A DNA stretch of 5,872 nt from Sporomusaceae bacterium (GTDB taxonomy: Bacteria; Bacillota; Negativicutes; DSM-13327), in the NCBI GenBank assembly GCA_027492445.1, contig JAPUES010000232.1:1110-6981 (forward strand), given 5' to 3'. The notes below the pieces were generated by a model that was not told the origin of the DNA, did no database searches, and was given only the letters and a program-made list of their open reading frames with translations. The position numbers were made by a program, and so were the translations under genes. Every line of letters starts with the position of its first letter. Within the stretch, counting starts at the first letter, position 1. This document shows positions 5,184 through 5,872 of the stretch, piece by piece.

Positions 5184-5872
5184 CTATGATTGACTACGCC
5201 ATTCAGAAAATTCTTCATCTATTTCCTTACATACCTTCTCAGGTATGCGATTAAATGGCATGAATTCTAAAGAATTCTTAATCAAAATATTTTTAACAAT
5301 ACGCAAGTAAGCAATATTGTTAATAAATTCTTGTTCTAGTGCACTATTTTGCATAACTCCTGGTAACAATCGACCCTCGGTAAAAACGGTAATCGATTCA
5401 TTGTAAGAACCAAGGTTTTTTAAGATAGCACCTATTTCCATGACTAAGAAGGGAGCTGCTTCACTATCTGGATACAAAAGCAATGCTTGGCGGAAACTAG
5501 TAAGAGCTTGTACAAATTCACGACGCTCTTTTTGTTCAAAAGCAAAATCCATTAAGTCGTCTAAGTCATTAGAGATGGGTTCGGATAAATTTTCTTCATT
5601 TACATTCATAAGGCCGCTCAAAACCTCAACTTTTTCTTCAAATTCCGTAGTGTCTTTGGAGATTACTTCTTCCTCAAGAGCTTCTACAATTACTTCAGGA
5701 ATTACTTCTTCCTCAAGAGTTTCTACAATTACCTCAGGAATTACTTCTTCTTCAAGAGTTTCTACAATTACCTCAGGAATTACTTCTTCCTCAAGAGCTT
5801 CTACAATTACCTCAGGAATTACTTCTTCCTCAAGAGCTTCTACAATTACTTCAGGAATTACTTCTTCCTCAA
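5184..5872 (-). CDS. TPR-like protein with N-terminal acidic 13-residue repeats, partial (start beyond window)
   Basis: The frame is open from the window edge to TAG at 5184, giving 228 visible residues. A TTG at 5621 or ATG at 5609 could be taken as the start, but neither has a ribosome binding site, and the frame continues upstream as an ordered repeat, so the gene almost certainly begins beyond 5872. The visible N-terminal part is five copies of EEEVIPEVIVE(A/T)L plus a partial sixth (EEEVIS), then an acidic spacer. The part encoded by about 5564-5358 has tetratricopeptide-like helix pairs (FAFEQKERREFVQALTSFRQALLLYP, shown here only as FVQALTSFRQALLLYP; then LGSYNESITVFTEG), typical of protein-interaction scaffolds. 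No signal peptide is visible in this portion and no enzyme motif is seen. It is probably first in an operon with the PRC-barrel gene. The partner and role are not recognisable. Confidence 0.8.
   Translation of the reverse strand, partial: EEEVIPEVIVEALEEEVIPEVIVEALEEEVIPEVIVETLEEEVIPEVIVETLEEEVIPEVIVEALEEEVISKDTTEFEEKVEVLSGLMNVNEENLSEPISNDLDDLMDFAFEQKERREFVQALTSFRQALLLYPDSEAAPFLVMEIGAILKNLGSYNESITVFTEGRLLPGVMQNSALEQEFINNIAYLRIVKNILIKNSLEFMPFNRIPEKVCKEIDEEFSEWRSQS
5658..5870 (-). repeat. In-frame 39-bp tandem repeat, 5 full copies and a partial sixth
   Basis: Units lie at 5870-5832, 5831-5793, 5792-5754, 5753-5715 and 5714-5676, with 18 bases of a sixth at 5675-5658. Each encodes EEEVIPEVIVEAL or the same with Thr for Ala. 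Units differ only at a few positions (GCT/ACT, GAA/GAG), so the array spread recently by slippage or unequal crossing-over. Length is a multiple of three, so copy changes keep the frame. The array runs to the window edge, so the total copy number is unknown. Confidence 0.97.

Noticed and set aside
5184..5621. Complete short TPR gene starting at 5621
   Set aside because: The TTG there has no ribosome binding site and the same frame stays open through the ordered repeat array to the window edge.
5658..5872. CRISPR-like array
   Set aside because: The 39-bp units are directly abutting with no variable spacers and encode protein in frame.

Overview
The window is AT-rich DNA from a low-GC member of the Firmicutes/Bacillota. 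LexA, a VanW/G5 envelope protein and a two-barrel PRC protein next to a TPR protein, all with strong AGGAGG-type ribosome binding sites, fit a spore-forming Negativicutes (Sporomusa/Pelosinus-like) best. That placement is inference from protein style, not from a marker gene.

Left part (1-2122, + strand): an accessory patch of site-specific recombinase DNA. A good promoter (TTGAAA-17-TATAAT) and a perfect 9-7-9 inverted repeat precede a complete tyrosine recombinase with all catalytic residues. It is followed by a chimeric gene: an intact-looking GIY-YIG nuclease domain joined in frame to the catalytic half of a second, related recombinase. That second copy is disabled: the beta-hairpin lysine is replaced by glutamine, and a net 28-bp deletion shifts the frame just before the box with the second histidine and the nucleophilic tyrosine. 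The lost C-terminus is still readable in another frame up to 2122.

Middle (2099-2857): lexA. Its promoter carries a 13/14 match to the Bacillus-type SOS box overlapping the -35 element. The box lies inside the tail of the dead recombinase copy. LexA itself is complete (cleavage site Ala93-Gly94, Ser129, Lys167). A strong symmetrical hairpin with T-runs on both strands lies between lexA and the convergent vanW-type gene.

Right part (2862-5872, - strand): three genes read leftwards: a TPR-like protein whose start lies beyond the window, a PRC-barrel protein, and a membrane-anchored VanW/G5 protein. The first two are 28 nt apart and look co-transcribed. A GC-rich hairpin separates them from the VanW gene and may end or attenuate the transcript. 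The visible N-terminal part of the TPR gene is a minisatellite-like array of 39-bp units encoding a 13-residue acidic repeat that runs off the window.

LexA regulates the SOS response. The minus-strand genes look like envelope or housekeeping functions of unknown detail. The recombinase/GIY-YIG patch looks like a mobile-element remnant lodged just upstream of lexA. I see no RNA gene, CRISPR array or complete insertion sequence.
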